Positions 21,057 to 32,569 are shown, counted from the first letter of the stretch. The stretch: DNA of 64,000 bases from Gonocerus acuteangulatus (GCA_946811695.1 OX328125.1:97317710-97381709); one strand, 5' to 3'. Numbers and translations are program-made. The notes: generated from the sequence alone by a model not told the origin.

Positions 21057-21334
21057 GGCCGCCACATCTCAGAGCCGGGTCCGGAACCAGATCACGGTCC
21101 CCCACTTCTCAGACCCAGAATGAAAATTCTAGTACTTTGCTATAGGACTTTGGGCATTTTAAAATTATTTTCATCTTGAGTTTTGAGAAAAATGAGAATA
21201 AAAGCCGACAATCGGTGATGCAAAGGTCACTTTCGGTACTTTTTTCCAATTAGCGAGGATCGGCCTGGGCCCCCACGGTGCCCGGGCCCGGGACAACTGT
21301 ACCCGGTTGTCCCCCCCCCCATGTGGTGACCCTG
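21054..21334 (-). mobile_element. hAT-type MITE, CAGGGCCGCCACAT family, copy A
   Basis: Left end CAGGGCCGCCACATCTCAGA. Right end reads CATGTGGTGACCCTG on the plus strand. Inverted relative to the copies at 46554 and 56711. Flanking 8-mers ATATATAT/ATATATAA are consistent with an 8-bp duplication in the TA tract. Interior shares AAATGAGAATAAAAGCCGAC and TTTAAAATTATTTTCATCTT with the other copies. Confidence 0.75.
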
Positions 21335-21342
21335 ATATATAA

Positions 21343-21714
21343 ATGTATATATACACACACAAACACAGAGATTTGGACCATCGTTCTCTTCGTTATCGAT
21401 GGGTTCTGAAAAATGAAATTCTCTAGAAGGCAATCCCGGATTTTGTCATTAGGACTTATGGAGGAAGGGAGGAAACACGCTAAAACGATAGTTCCAAGAA
21501 TATACTGTTGGTTTAAATCGAATTGATCCAGGTAGGCGTTTTGTAATACGCTAGTACCTTGGTTTAAGTGGTAGCACTTCTTGGTATTCACGTTAGAATT
21601 ATTGATAAATTTCTTCAAATCTTATTCGAACCCTACTTTCAAAAAATGTGCCTGTAAAATATCTAAATAAATGGAAATACGTTCCGTGGGCAAGCACTTC
21701 GGGCGCTGAGGCCT
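21343..21714. repeat. Fragment of the CCGGATTxxGTCAT / GGAGGGAGGAA repeat family
   Basis: Contains ATTTGGACCATCGTT...GGTTCTGAAAAATGAAA and ATCCCGGATTTTGTCATTAGG...GGAGGAAGGGAGGAAACACGC. These match, in order, 49035-49165 and (inverted) 58930-59060. Remaining bases to 21714 are unassigned. Confidence 0.5.
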
Positions 21715-22395
21715 CATCGATGCTCGCAGCCTATATGGGAAGGCTGTTAGAAGCCAAAATCAGGGGCCGGCAGTCTACATGGGAAGGCTGCTAGAAGCCA
21801 AAATCAGGGGCCGGCAGTCTATATGGGAAGGCTGCTAGAAGCCAAAATCAGGGGCCGGGAGTCTATATGGGTAGGCTGCTAGAAGCCAAAATCAGGGGAC
21901 GGCAGTCTATATGGGTAGGCTGCTAGAAGCCAAAATCAGGGGCCGGGAGTCGATATGGGTAGGCTGCTAGAAGCCAAAATCAGGGGCCGGCAGTCTATAT
22001 GGGTAGGCTGCTAGAAGCCAAAATCGGAGTGTCAGCAGTCTAAAGTCTAGGGGTACGCACTCAAAAGTAGAGTGCTAGCACTCTACAGAGATTTGTGCAC
22101 TCTAAAGTGTAAAGCCGAGTGCCGTCATCCTAAAGCAGGCTGGTAGCACTCAAATTAAGGAAAATGCCTGCTCGCTAGGTTAGTAATCTAGAACGCTATT
22201 GTTGGCTTTGGGTGTGAGAACTCTACTATAGGACGCAGAATTAGGACTCCAGCACTCTATTACAGAGTGGTTTATACGCACTCTACTCTAAAGTCCGGGC
22301 ACTCTAACTAGTGGAATCCTATTTTAGGCTGAAATATGTGGAATCATATTTCAAAATGCTGGCACTGAGTCACAGTTTTAAGGCTGCCCGCAGCA
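21715..22395. repeat. Dispersed element with internal 44-bp minisatellite (copy 1)
   Basis: Starts GATGCTCGCAGCCTATATGG and ends near CACTGAGTCACAGTTTTAAGGCTG. From about 21731 to 22022 it holds about seven copies of a 44-bp unit (AAGGCTGCTAGAAGCCAAAA + TCAGGGGCCGGCAGTCTATA + TGGG). The rest has recurring AGTGCTAGCACTCT motifs. A shorter copy with only one unit is at 24690-25003. Confidence 0.7.
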
Positions 22396-22775
22396 CAAAG
22401 GAATGTGTCATCTTAACGCCTTCTCAACGTTCGCTCTAGGAAAACATTATTGCCAATACGTTTCTCATTTTCTTACCTTGTTTTACTAAAATACCTATTT
22501 TAATGTTAAATATAATTTGAAACAAAAAACAACTAATCAAAAAAGGGAGTCAAACAGAAAAAAAAAACCTTCAAGAGGGCAAAATTAACACTTTCGAAAG
22601 TGTAAGCAATCATTTCTCCGATAGACTTCTGCGCATCTTAAATTGCTTCAGAGCTTATTTCGTAGATTTTCTTTAGTAAGCTTTCGTATGGTCACCGTAA
22701 ATGTACTACGATTTCCCAACTGTTTTCGAGATATTTTAGAATATACCTATACAATTCCAGAAATACTTCGATGAC
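22396..22775. other. AT-rich sequence, nothing recognised
   Basis: Spacer between the minisatellite element and a LINE fragment. Confidence 0.4.
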
Positions 22776-23137
22776 AGGACTTCTCCTTGCTTGCGGATTG
22801 GACAGGCCCGAGTTCCTTGGACTCCTAGGGACCAAAGTGTGCGCTACCTTGGCGTACACTTCGACAATAGACTGACTCGGAGACTTCACATTAACTTAAA
22901 ACTTCAATTGGCTCACACACGACTAAGACTACTATACCCAATTTTAAACAAGAAAACACCACTTAGACACAAATGCGCAGTTCTACTATACAAAACTCTA
23001 TTACTTCCATTACTAACTTACGCATGCCCAGTTTGGTACAGTACCAGTAACACAAACAGACGAAGACTTCAGACATTTCAAAATAAAATTCTTCGAATTA
23101 TTTTAAATGCACCTGCTGTCTTATATAGGGTCCCTGC
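22776..23137 (+). pseudogene. Jockey-like LINE RT C-terminal fragment
   Basis: The frame encodes VRYLGVHFDNRLTRRLHINL (end of the RT palm/thumb boundary), QLAHTRLRLLYPILNKKTPLR, LLYKTLLLPLLTYACPVWYS and TNRRRLQTFQNKILRIIL. This is the contiguous signature of Jockey-superfamily RTs after the YADD motif. Both ends are cut: catalytic RT blocks upstream and RNase H or cysteine motif downstream are missing, and the frame degenerates after ILNAP. A dead fragment. Confidence 0.8.
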
Positions 23138-23404
23138 ACTTTAAAATTGGATTCCTTAACTGAAAAGGAACATTCTACAGTGAAGTTACTTTTCCATTAA
23201 TTCAGAGTGAAATAAGAACTTTGAAGTAGGGTTCCACCCTCGATAGCTGAGTCTACATAAGACTCCCGGCAGCCTGTTTCAAGCTTCCGTCGTCCGGAAC
23301 AGGCTGTCTCAGGAATTTCGGAAATATGCTCGCCCTCTCCTTCTTCTCCGGACGGATCTGATTGTTATCTTCAGTCTGTTGCTACTAACCACTATTGTTA
23401 CTAC
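23138..23404. other. No gene recognised
   Basis: Moderately GC-rich stretch upstream of the MADF half exon; could contain its 5' UTR. Confidence 0.3.
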
Positions 23405-23561
23405 ATGCTAACTCCTTTCTTACTTGAGATTGATGCAGCTCAATTAATTGTGATCGTGGAGGAGTACGAGGAGTTATATAATTTGAGAAACCCTCAATAC
23501 AGTAACCAACAACGCAGCGACAATATTTGGGAAGAGATAGGAAGGAGGATCAATCAGCCCA
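23405..23561 (+). CDS. MADF-domain half exon with consensus splice donor
   Basis: Reads AAQLIVIVEEYEELYNLRNP, QYSNQQRSDNIWEEIGRRIN, the N-terminal half of a MADF domain (LI..VE.Y.ELYN...P.Y.N..R....W.EIG..L). It ends at CCCA|GTAAGTAC, a strong 5' splice site in phase 1. The second MADF half in another copy (9862) begins at an acceptor needing exactly two bases, so the intron position agrees. The Met at 23405 is a possible start. No second half was found downstream in this window before 25 kb, so this copy is partial or its intron is larger. MADF proteins bind DNA in the nucleus, as regulators or as Harbinger accessory proteins. Confidence 0.6.
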
Positions 23562-24689
23562 GTAAGTACTTTTACCAATCCATTTATTTTAATAAGTTCA
23601 TTTATTTTATTAATGCAGGTTTATTTCATCAACATAAATCTTACTATTATTTCTTTGGTTATAATTTAGATACTTTACCTATAAATGAAAAATGTTGGAT
23701 ATAATTTTATTTAGGTACTAAACACATTCTTACTTTAAATGATCTCCACTTCAAACCTTTTCATTTATTATTTTTTACGTTTTAACGTTTCGGGTCATTT
23801 TCATAAAACTGGAAGAAAACAAATACAATTATTATGTGCTATTTTAAATTCATCCATATCAAATTCCCTAAAGATCTTTCAATTTTCTAACTCAAACTTT
23901 TTATTTATGTACATGTAATGTATTTATTTACCTTTATATTATTTTCTATTCTTTCCAATTCCTTATCTTTCATATTACTTATCATATTTGTTCCACATTA
24001 AATGAGTATCATTTTTTTTATATTAGTTTTTTACGATAAACATTATCCAGAAACTTTAGATAAATCTCAGTTTTTATTTTGTTTAATAGTTTTAACGTTT
24101 TTATTTTTATGCCTTTTGGGATAAAATTATTAAGTATGTCCTTTTTTATACGTTCCCCGTGGCTAGAATATTAGTTCAAAATTGTATTAGTGGCCTTTTA
24201 TTTTGGTGTCCATTCTGTTTCTTGAGTTCCTTCATTTATGATTATATCCATAGACAAAAACCTTATTTTATATTTATTTTGTAATTCCGTGGTAGCTTTG
24301 AATTTACTGCGAAATTTTAAACTAGAAAAAATGCCTATTTATCTTTCTTTTTAATTGTATAAAAAACAAAAACTTTTTTTTGTTATTAATAAAATTTTTT
24401 TTTTTTTTCTGTTTGAACAGATGCTGAAATCAACTGTCTTCGGCTTTATGAATACGGCTAAAAATGTCATGAAAACAAAAAAAAAAATATTTCTAGACCT
24501 ACTTGTTCAATATTGTTCATAAGTACATTCTACCTAATACCTAATACTTGTAAATATCTATATTTGTTAAAAAGTGTATACCTCATACCTACTTGTAAAT
24601 ATCTACTTGTTAAGAAGTGTATTACTCTGAATTTACCTTTGTTCTTTTTTATCCACATAATAAAGTATGGGTAGGATACAGGAAGCAAA
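23562..24689. other. AT-rich sequence, no exon recognised
   Basis: Long T/A runs. TTTTTTTTTCTGTTTGAACAG at about 24410-24420 is an acceptor-like site, but the sequence after it has no MADF continuation. Confidence 0.4.
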
Positions 24690-25003
24690 CATCAGGATGC
24701 TCGCAGCCTATATGGTTAGGCTGCTAGAAGCCAGTATCAGAGTGCCAGCAATCTAAAGTCTAGGGGTACGCACTTGAAAGTAGAGTGCTAGCACTCAAAT
24801 GTTGGATGCTAGCTTTGGGTGTGAAACTCTACTATAGGATGCAGAATTAGCATTCCAGCACTCTATTATAAAGTTCCGGCACTCTAACTAGTGGAATCAT
24901 CTTTTAGGCTGAAATATGTGGACTCCTATTTTAGACTAAAATGTCCTATTTCAAAATACTGGCACTGAGTCACAGTTTTCAGGCTGCCGGCAGCCCGTAT
25001 TTT
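24690..25003. repeat. Dispersed minisatellite-bearing element (copy 2)
   Basis: GATGCTCGCAGCCTATATGG...GGCTGCTAGAAGCCAGTATC, then GCAATCTAAAGTCTAGGGGTACGCACT and GGCACTGAGTCACAGTTTT. Collinear with 21715-22395 but with a single 44-bp unit. Confidence 0.7.
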
Positions 25004-25216
25004 TTTTCTCCGTGCATGAAAGACAGTTTCCTTCAGTATTGTTTGGGCTTTCTAACAGTGTTTTCCGTTTTCAAAGCTTACTGAAAGTTTTTTTATGATT
25101 TGGTTATGAAAAAAAAAAAAATGTCTACATGAAAATTCACCCAATACAGAGGTATTCCCAAACAATGGCAGCCACAGCGAAAGTGTTAATCGTGCAGGTT
25201 ATGGATGAAATCTTTT

Positions 25217-25488
25217 TAGTTTTGCCATCTCCCCCGGAATCACCCTAGTAAATGTTTTGGAAAAAAAATTAAACACCTAATAACCATTTATTTGTGGACC
25301 GAACCCCTTAAATTATTGTTTGTAATACAGCTTTCCGAGCCGAAGTCAAATATGCCGATCCAGTAATTTCCGATACTTTTCTGTGAATTTTAGCACCTAA
25401 AATCTCAATGTTCATAAAGATATTATTGGAGCAGTTTTTTTTTTACAAAATATTTACTAGGGCAATTCCGGGGGAGATGTCAAAACTA
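25217..25488. mobile_element. MITE with ~50-bp inverted repeats (TAGTTTTGxCATCTCC)
   Basis: Left TAGTTTTGCCATCTCCCCCG and right, reverse-complemented, TAGTTTTGACATCTCCCCCG. The inverted match continues through CCCTAGTAAAT and the A run. TA at both extremities fits a Tc1/mariner-type TA duplication (inference). No coding capacity. Confidence 0.75.
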
Positions 25489-27084
25489 ACTTTTAGGAGC
25501 TATTTTAAAAGGTACCTTTGGATTGCTTCATAAGCTCTATATTAGAAATTGGGAGGGAGGAAACGCCATAAAAATTAGAGAAATGGGAGAATTAGAAGCA
25601 GAGGGATTTACCTATTGATGGTAGTAATTAAATATAGATACATAAACTGGTTGTTTGACCAGTAGCTGTTTGCATGGGACATGTGAGTATTCACTCTTCC
25701 TACCCCTGAAGCCTTTCGGAGAAGGACAACAATCGGAATAAAGCCGAGAATTTAGGTTGAGAATGCCAGGGGAAGGAGTGGGGGAAGAGGGGGAGGGGTT
25801 AGAAACCGGGTCGGCATTAATAAATGGGTCCGTCCGGCAAAGGGGCGTGGTCGGAAGCTCGGCTCTGAATGGCCGGTAATGCGCATGCTCTACATATTCC
25901 CGCCTACTTTCTCTGTTCCCGCTCTTACTGTCACACCAGTCCGAGCAGGGGTGAAGAGTTGTGTCCTGCTTATTCTTCAGGATAGTCCGCAAGTCGTCAA
26001 GGTAAAGGACGTCATTTTAGAAAATAATTTATATTTTGATTGCCATCAAATTGAATCATAATAATCAGAAAATTACCTAATGTAATTTGGTAAAAAAAAA
26101 AAAAAAACCATTGTCTTCCGCCGCTATTTTGTATTTCAGAAATGTTATACCAAATAAAACTGTGTTAAAATTTTGAAAATATTCTATAATTTGAGTGCAA
26201 GAGATAAGAAATAATATAAATTTTATAATCGCAGTTAGGCTACAATTTTAAGGGTAGTTTTCAAAAAAAGCATTAATTCTGTTGTTTATTTAATGAGTTT
26301 TATTAGCCCATTAAACTAATGGTTTATCATTGCCGAAGATTTAATTTTCCCTTCAGATTTGGTTTTCCATTGTGTAGTAAAAAAAACCGTTATCTTATTT
26401 TATTTCTAATTTATTTATTTTCCCCCTTTAATTATTTTACAAATACATCTTTGAACTGATGGCTGGCCATATTTGGCGACAGCATTCTTATCATTCCAAG
26501 GAAAATCTTCTTTTGTATTTCTTTTTATATTTTTATTTTATTTTCTTATACACTTTATTCTCCTTTGAATGATAATAAGCTTCCGGCCTTTATATAAGCC
26601 ATCGATTGGTTACAAGTGATTTAATTTAATATTGAAGATATTATATAATTGATGATATTATATAATAATTTAATAGTATATATAATTTATTTCAATTATA
26701 TTTGTTAAATACGTAAATAATCTTTTTTAATTATCTTTTTTTTTAATTTAATTTTTTTTCATGTTATTTTCTAATTAATATGATCTGATTCCTTTTGAAA
26801 AAATTGAATGATTTAATGTAATAATTCCTATACTTTTTTTTTTTTATCCATGAATTTTAATATTCATCATGGAATAAATCACTTAGAGATTAAAAAAAAA
26901 AGAAAGGATTATTCTTCAAACTACTTTATAAAAGTAATGTACAAGATATTTTAATATTTACAGAATTAATTTTGCTGAGATTTACAACACATATTTTTAT
27001 AATATTATGAATCCGTACCTAAGGTTGTGGGCTGGATTCCCTATATGGTGATGTAGCTTTTCTTTTGAAAACAGGAAATGCATT
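25489..27084. other. 1.6 kb AT-rich sequence, no gene recognised
   Basis: Includes an A run at 26092-26107. The minus frame 25612-25992 has no recognisable motif. Confidence 0.45.
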
Positions 27085-27175
27085 AGCCCTATCCTGGTCA
27101 GAAGAGGCTGGTTACCTGTAGGTAAATCTGTGATATGTGTATATAGGCGTTTAAATTTAAATAAATAAAAAATAC
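27085..27175 (-). repeat. GGTTACC-family element, end fragment
   Basis: Reverse-complemented it reads TTTATTTAAATTTAAACGCC...ATCACAGATTTACCTACAGG...GACCAGGATAGGGCT, matching 27961 and 49996. Confidence 0.55.
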
Positions 27176-27734
27176 CATGTAAGATTTCACGTAGGATGTT
27201 CAGAAGTTAAACAATTTTTAAACTCAAAATTTCAATTAAAAAATAAAGTTGTTCTTACGGCGGTCATGTCTCCCAAAAGATTTTTAAAGGATATTTGTTG
27301 TACGTTTTAACAAACTCTGTTGGGTTTATTGTGATATCTTGTTTACCAGATTGAAAAAAAAAGAATTCTGAAAATTAAATAGTTTTTATTTATGTCTATT
27401 TACTCATTAACGTATCTTTATTAATTACACCAATTTATTTGTGAAAAAAAAAATCGTTCTATTAGATTTTGGGTCTACTTCAGGACAAAATTAAATAAAA
27501 ACTGTAAAATGAGTGGGATGTTCATTCAAAATATAAAATAGCACCCTGGATGTCGGCGCTAATGGCCTAGGTGCCGAAGCGCCGAAGCAAAAAAAAAACA
27601 AAAAAAAAAACAAAAAAAAAAAAACAACGCTTCTTAGCGTTTAGCTTCTTTCAATATTATATGATACCTTTCATAACTCTTAAGGTAGGTTTAAATGTCA
27701 TTTATATATACATAGGGTCCAAAAAAACTTTATT
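27176..27734. other. AT-rich sequence, no gene recognised
   Basis: Contains interrupted A runs at 27588-27625, which create a spurious lysine-rich frame. Confidence 0.45.
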
Positions 27735-27855
27735 TGTTTATTTAAATTTTAACGATTTGTCTACAGGTTACCACCCTTTCTTGCCAAAATAGGGCTCATG
27801 GGATCCCAAAAATCGGTGTTATGAATAAGTGGACGTTAAAATTTAAAAAAATAAA
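27735..27855. mobile_element. Compact GGTTACC-family inverted-repeat element
   Basis: Bounded by TTTATTTAAATTTTAACG and CGTTAAAATTTAAAAAAATA, inverted copies of each other. The interior has GTCTACAGGTTACCACCCTT...GCCAAAATAGGGCTCATGG. About 120 bp; the shortest complete-looking copy of the family. Confidence 0.65.
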
Positions 27856-27960
27856 TAATGGTAATTTAATACGTTTAAGAATATTAATTGTTTTCATGAT
27901 GAAAATACATAATTACGGCGAAGTGTTTAAAGTTAAAAATACAAAAGATACATACAAAAA

Positions 27961-28245
27961 TGAATTTATTTAAATTTTAACGTCCATTATTATTAACTAC
28001 GAATTTTAGGACGGGTTATCTGTAGGTTACCAACCTTTTCTAGGCAGGATAGGGCCGATGCCTTAAAAATGAATACGGGGTGTAATACGGGTATTACCTG
28101 TAGTCTAGTGGCTAAAGCCTTGGATTCTCATGCAGGAGATAGAGGTTCGAGTCCGGACTGCAACAGGGATTTTTCTCATTTCAGGGCTCCTTGAGAAGAT
28201 TCTCTGCTGCATCATAGATTTTTAGAAAGGTGGTAACCAGTAGAT
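27961..28245 (+). mobile_element. GGTTACC-family element with tRNA-like core
   Basis: Left end TTTATTTAAATTTTAACGTCC, then GGGTTATCTGTAGGTTACCA. Right part AAAGGTGGTAACCAGTAGAT is an inverted copy of the GGTTACC block. Between the inverted blocks is a tRNA-like segment (about 28100-28170) with A box TAGTCTAGTGGCTAAAGCC and B box GGTTCGAGTCC. No complete acceptor stem. It appears to combine terminal inverted repeats with a Pol III-type core. Confidence 0.6.
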
Positions 28246-28261
28246 AGTCCCGCACTGAGGT

Positions 28262-28378
28262 CTTGGGCGTATACAGGAAATAATTTCGGGAGGCTGGGAC
28301 CATTTCCGGGGTATGGAATACTAACAGTTTAAAACTTGGAATAGTTTTAGCCAACTAAAACGCTATTACAACCAAAAA
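28262..28378. mobile_element. Truncated GGGCGTATATA-family MITE
   Basis: GGGCGTATACAGGAAATAAT, then GGGACCATTTCCGGGGTATG, collinear with 28636-28780; ends in ACGCTATTACAACC. Confidence 0.6.
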
Positions 28379-28635
28379 AATAAATTCAATATATTGAATT
28401 TATTTTTAAGTGTAGAAGTTGGTGTGTCGAAAAAAAAGTTAAGCAAATTATTAAACAATTAAGAAAAAATAATGAGTTAATAGTATCTGATCTGACTGTG
28501 TATAACATAAATGGATCATCATCTACCCTGAATGGCAGATAGACGTGAAGAAAAGGACTATCTCCATTGGATATTTCCAGTCTACATGCGTGTGAGTTTA
28601 TTACATGGATGTTGGTACGGGTTGGACATGCAAAA

Positions 28636-28917
28636 ACCATGGGTGTATATAGAAAATAATTTCGGAGGGGGCTGGGAAAATTTCGGGAAGGGGGGCTGAG
28701 ACCATTTCCGGTGTATGGAATACTAACAATTTAGATCTTGGGAGAGTTTTAGCCAACTTAAACGCTATTACACCCAAAATAGAATATGTTTTATGAACTA
28801 AATTATCTTATTTAATTTATTTTTAAGGGTTTTATGAAATTTTTACCGATCAAATCAAAATTTCGGTGGAGGGGGGGCTGCAGCTCCCCCTTATATTTTG
28901 CCCATGGCAAAAACACG
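28636..28917. mobile_element. Longest GGGCGTATATA-family MITE copy
   Basis: Starts CATGGGTGTATATAGAAAAT and ends TTATATTTTGCCCATG. Near its right end a GGGGGGGCTGCAGCTCCCCC palindrome matches the one near the left ends of the 1448 and 14125 copies. No open frame of note. Confidence 0.65.
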
Positions 28918-29031
28918 GCTAACAGGACTGGATAATAACGTTGGAGTCATTGCAAAATATATCATCCAACCATTATTCTCAAATCTACTTAAAAGTAAAA
29001 TATAAAATATAGAAAAAAAGTACAAAACAAA

Positions 29032-30466
29032 TTATCAACGCCAAATAGGCATGGAATAAAGGATTCGGATGTTGTCATGAGGGCTTAGTATTTACTAACA
29101 CATTTAACATTACAATACAGTTTACTTTATATATTATCAACGCCAAATAGGCATGGAATAAAGGATTCGGATGTTGTCATGAGGGCTTAGTATTTACTAA
29201 CACATTTAACATTACAATACAGTTTACTTTATATATTATCAACGCCAAATAGGCATGGAATAAAGGATTCGGATGTTGTCATGAGGGCTTAGTATTTACT
29301 AACACATTTAACATTACAATACAGTTTACTTTATATATTATCAACACCAAATAGGCATGGAATAAAGGATTCGGATGTTGTCATGAGGGCTTAGTATTTA
29401 CTAACACATTTAACATTACAATACAGTTTACTTTATATATTATCAACGCCAAATAGGCATGGAATAAAGGATTCGGATGTTGTCATGAGGGCTTAGTATT
29501 TACTAACACATTTAACATTTCAATACAGTTTACTTTATATATTATCAACGCCAAATAGGCATGGAATAAAGGATTCGGATGTTGTCATGAGGGCTTAGTA
29601 TTTACTAACACATTTAACATTACAATACAGTTTACTTTATATATTATCAACGCCAAATAGGCATGGAATAAAGGATTCGGATGTTGTCATGAGGGCTTAG
29701 TATTTACTAACACATTTAACATTACAAAACAGTTTACTTTATATATTATCAACGCCAAATAGGCATGGAATAAAGGATTCGGATGTTGTCATGAGGGCTT
29801 AGTATTTACTAACACATTTAACATTACAATACAGTTTACTTTATATATTATCAACTCCAAATAGGCATGGAATAAAGGATTCGGATGTTGTCATGAGGGC
29901 TTAGTATTTACTAACACATTTAACATTACAATACAGTTTACTTTATATATTATCAACGCCAAATAGGCATGGAATAAAGGATTCGGATGTTGTCATGAGG
30001 GCTTAGTATTTACTAACACATTTAACATTACAATACAGTTTACTTTATATATTATCAACGCCAAATAGGCATGGAATAAAGGATTCGGATGTTGTCATGA
30101 GGGCTTAGTATTTACTAACACATTTAACATTACAATACAGTTTACTTTATATATTATCAACGCCAAATAGGCATGGAATAAAGGATTCGGATGTTGTCAT
30201 GAGGGCTTAGTATTTACTAACACATTTAACATTACAATACAGTTTACTTTAAATATTATCAACGCCAAATAGGCATGGAATAAAGGATTCGGATGTTGTC
30301 ATGAGGGCTTAGTATTTACTAACACATTTAACATTACAATACAGTGTACTTTATATATTATCAACGCCAAATAGGCATGGAATAAAGGATTCGGATGTTG
30401 TCATGAGGGCTTAGTATTTACTAACACATTTAACATTACAATACTGTTTATTTTATATATTATTTA
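29032..30466. repeat. 102-bp satellite, 14 near-identical copies
   Basis: Unit starts at TATCAACGCCAAATAGGCAT and includes GGATTCGGATGTTGTCATGA and TAACACATTTAACATTACAA. Spacing is exactly 102 bp (for example 29041, 29143, 29245). Copies differ by single bases only, which points to recent amplification or homogenisation. The array edges drift into AT-rich DNA. Confidence 0.95.
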
Positions 30467-31283
30467 TTTATTATTAACCAATGGCAAAATTAAAACTAAG
30501 AAATTTATTATAAACAAAGATTATTATAAAATACTGGAATAAAACCGACTTACAAAACCAAAAATAATTTACAAACTGTTTTAAACAAATTTGGCCATTA
30601 TGTTATTTATATACTATATATAATAGAAACTAGGCGTAGGAATTAAACATTTATATCTAACAAACAAAAAAAAGTGGATAAAATATCAAGGAGTTTTATT
30701 TAGGATCCATATATTATATGTAATCAATAAAATTCTTTCTAATTACCAAATAAAATATTCCATTAAATTAAAATGGCCGATCGATTATTTAAATGTAATA
30801 GGTAAAGTAAAAACAGAATTCTTTCCAATCTCAAAATGAAATACTCTGTCAAATTTATGTATTTTATCTAGTATCCCAATGTAAGTCCGTTACAAGCATC
30901 CGTTATCAAGGAGAGTGAATAAAAACTAGTTTTTCTAACTCAATTTCTATTGGGGTACTTAAAATCGTTTGAAAGACTGCAATATTTTTTACATGTTTGA
31001 AATGTATCACCCAAAATAAGATATTTTAATTGTTATTACATTTGGAGGTAAAGACGTATTCCAACAAATATTCATATTAACTGACATAAGCAGTTTTAGG
31101 ATTTTATTATGTTTTCTGAAATTTGTATTTATTTTTATTTTATGACCCATTTGCATCCAGTCCAATAGCGCCGATTTTCTTAAATATTTTATCGATATTT
31201 TCTTAAATATTGGACGGAGAAATAAGTGCTCAAAACTTTGAAGTTGTTGGCTTTGTTTATTTGAAGGGTTTTTCTTGTCGGAA

Positions 31284-31285
<2 letters not shown>
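30467..31285. other. AT-rich sequence, nothing recognised
   Basis: Spacer between two tandem arrays; no motif or inverted repeat noted. Confidence 0.5.

Positions 31286-31366
<81 letters not shown>
31286..31366. repeat. Compound microsatellite (TC)n(TA)n
   Basis: About 18 TC units followed by about 22 TA units. Confidence 0.95.
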
Positions 31367-31368
<2 letters not shown>

Positions 31369-32345
31369 GGACAATATTTTATATACTAAAAAAGGACAAT
31401 ACCTCAGATTCAACAATATAACAACATTTTAGATCCTACTATACGACGATATATTTTTTCATAAAGTACGACAGCATTTTAGACCCTGCAATAAGACAAT
31501 ATTTTTGATTAAACAATAGTACAACATTTTAGATCCTGCAATAAGGCAATATTTTAGATCTTATAATAAGACAATATTTAAGATTCTGCAATCTAGAACA
31601 ATATATTGGATCCTACATTAGGACAATATTTTAGATCCTACTATAGACCAATATTTAAGATTCTACAATAGGACAATATTTAAGATTCTGTCATAAGACA
31701 ATATTTTTGATTAAGTAATAGTACAACATTTTAGATCCTGCAATACGGCAATATTTTAGATCCTGCAATACGGCAATATTTTAGATCCTGCAATACGGCA
31801 ACATTTTAGATCCTGCTATACGGCAATATTTTAGATCCTGCAATACGGCAACATTTTAGATCCTGCAATACGGCAATATTTTAGATCCTGCAATACGGCA
31901 ATATTTTAGATCCTACAATATGAAAATATATTAAATTCTACATTTGGACAACATTTTAGATCCTACAATACGACAATATTTTTTTTTTCTCATAAAGGAG
32001 GACGGTGTTTGAGCTTACACCATAGGTCAATATTTTAGATCCTACAATATGGCAACATTTTAGGCCCTACAATAGACAATATATTAGATTCTACAACAGG
32101 ACAATATTTTAAATTCTACATTTGGACTACATTTTAGATCCTACAATAGGCCAACAGATATATATACATATTTTTTTTTTCATAAAGTAGGACAGTATTT
32201 TAGATCCCGATATAAGACAATATTTTAAATTAAACAATAGGACATCATTTTAGATCCGGCAATACGACAATATATTAGATTCTACAATAGGACAATATTT
32301 TAGATCCTACAATAGGACAATATTTTGAATCATATAATATATTTT
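31367..32345. repeat. Degenerate ~25-bp minisatellite, about 1 kb
   Basis: The recurrent unit is close to CAATATTTTAGATCCTACAA + TAGGA. It is most regular at 31741-31920 (AATACGGCAATATTTTAGAT...), where the period is 25 bp. The outer parts have diverged and vary in length. Confidence 0.85.
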
Positions 32346-32569
32346 TAGATTCTAAAACTGAACACAGACAGACGCTAAGATGGCGCAGACCATATTAGTC
32401 AGAATATTCTGATTTAAACTATATATTCGGAACAATAATAGATGGGATTATCCTGTCGGGTCTGCTCATGGTTACGTATCCGATCCTTACTTAAGAATCA
32501 GCACTCCAAGAAACTCTAATGAGGTAAATATCATCAAGAAAAAAAAAAAACCTTTTTTCCTCCAATACA

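Noticed and set aside
20880..21179. Open frames encoding YIYIYI repeats around 20.9-21.2 kb, 35.0-35.4 kb and 48.8-49.2 kb
   Set aside because: They are translations of (TA)n microsatellites, which contain no stop in one frame; no start context or conserved flanks.
27571..27792. Lysine-rich frame (KKTKKKTKKK)
   Set aside because: Produced by interrupted poly-A; no conserved sequence.
29032..30466. CRISPR array
   Set aside because: Whole 102-bp units repeat with no variable spacers; the genome is eukaryotic.
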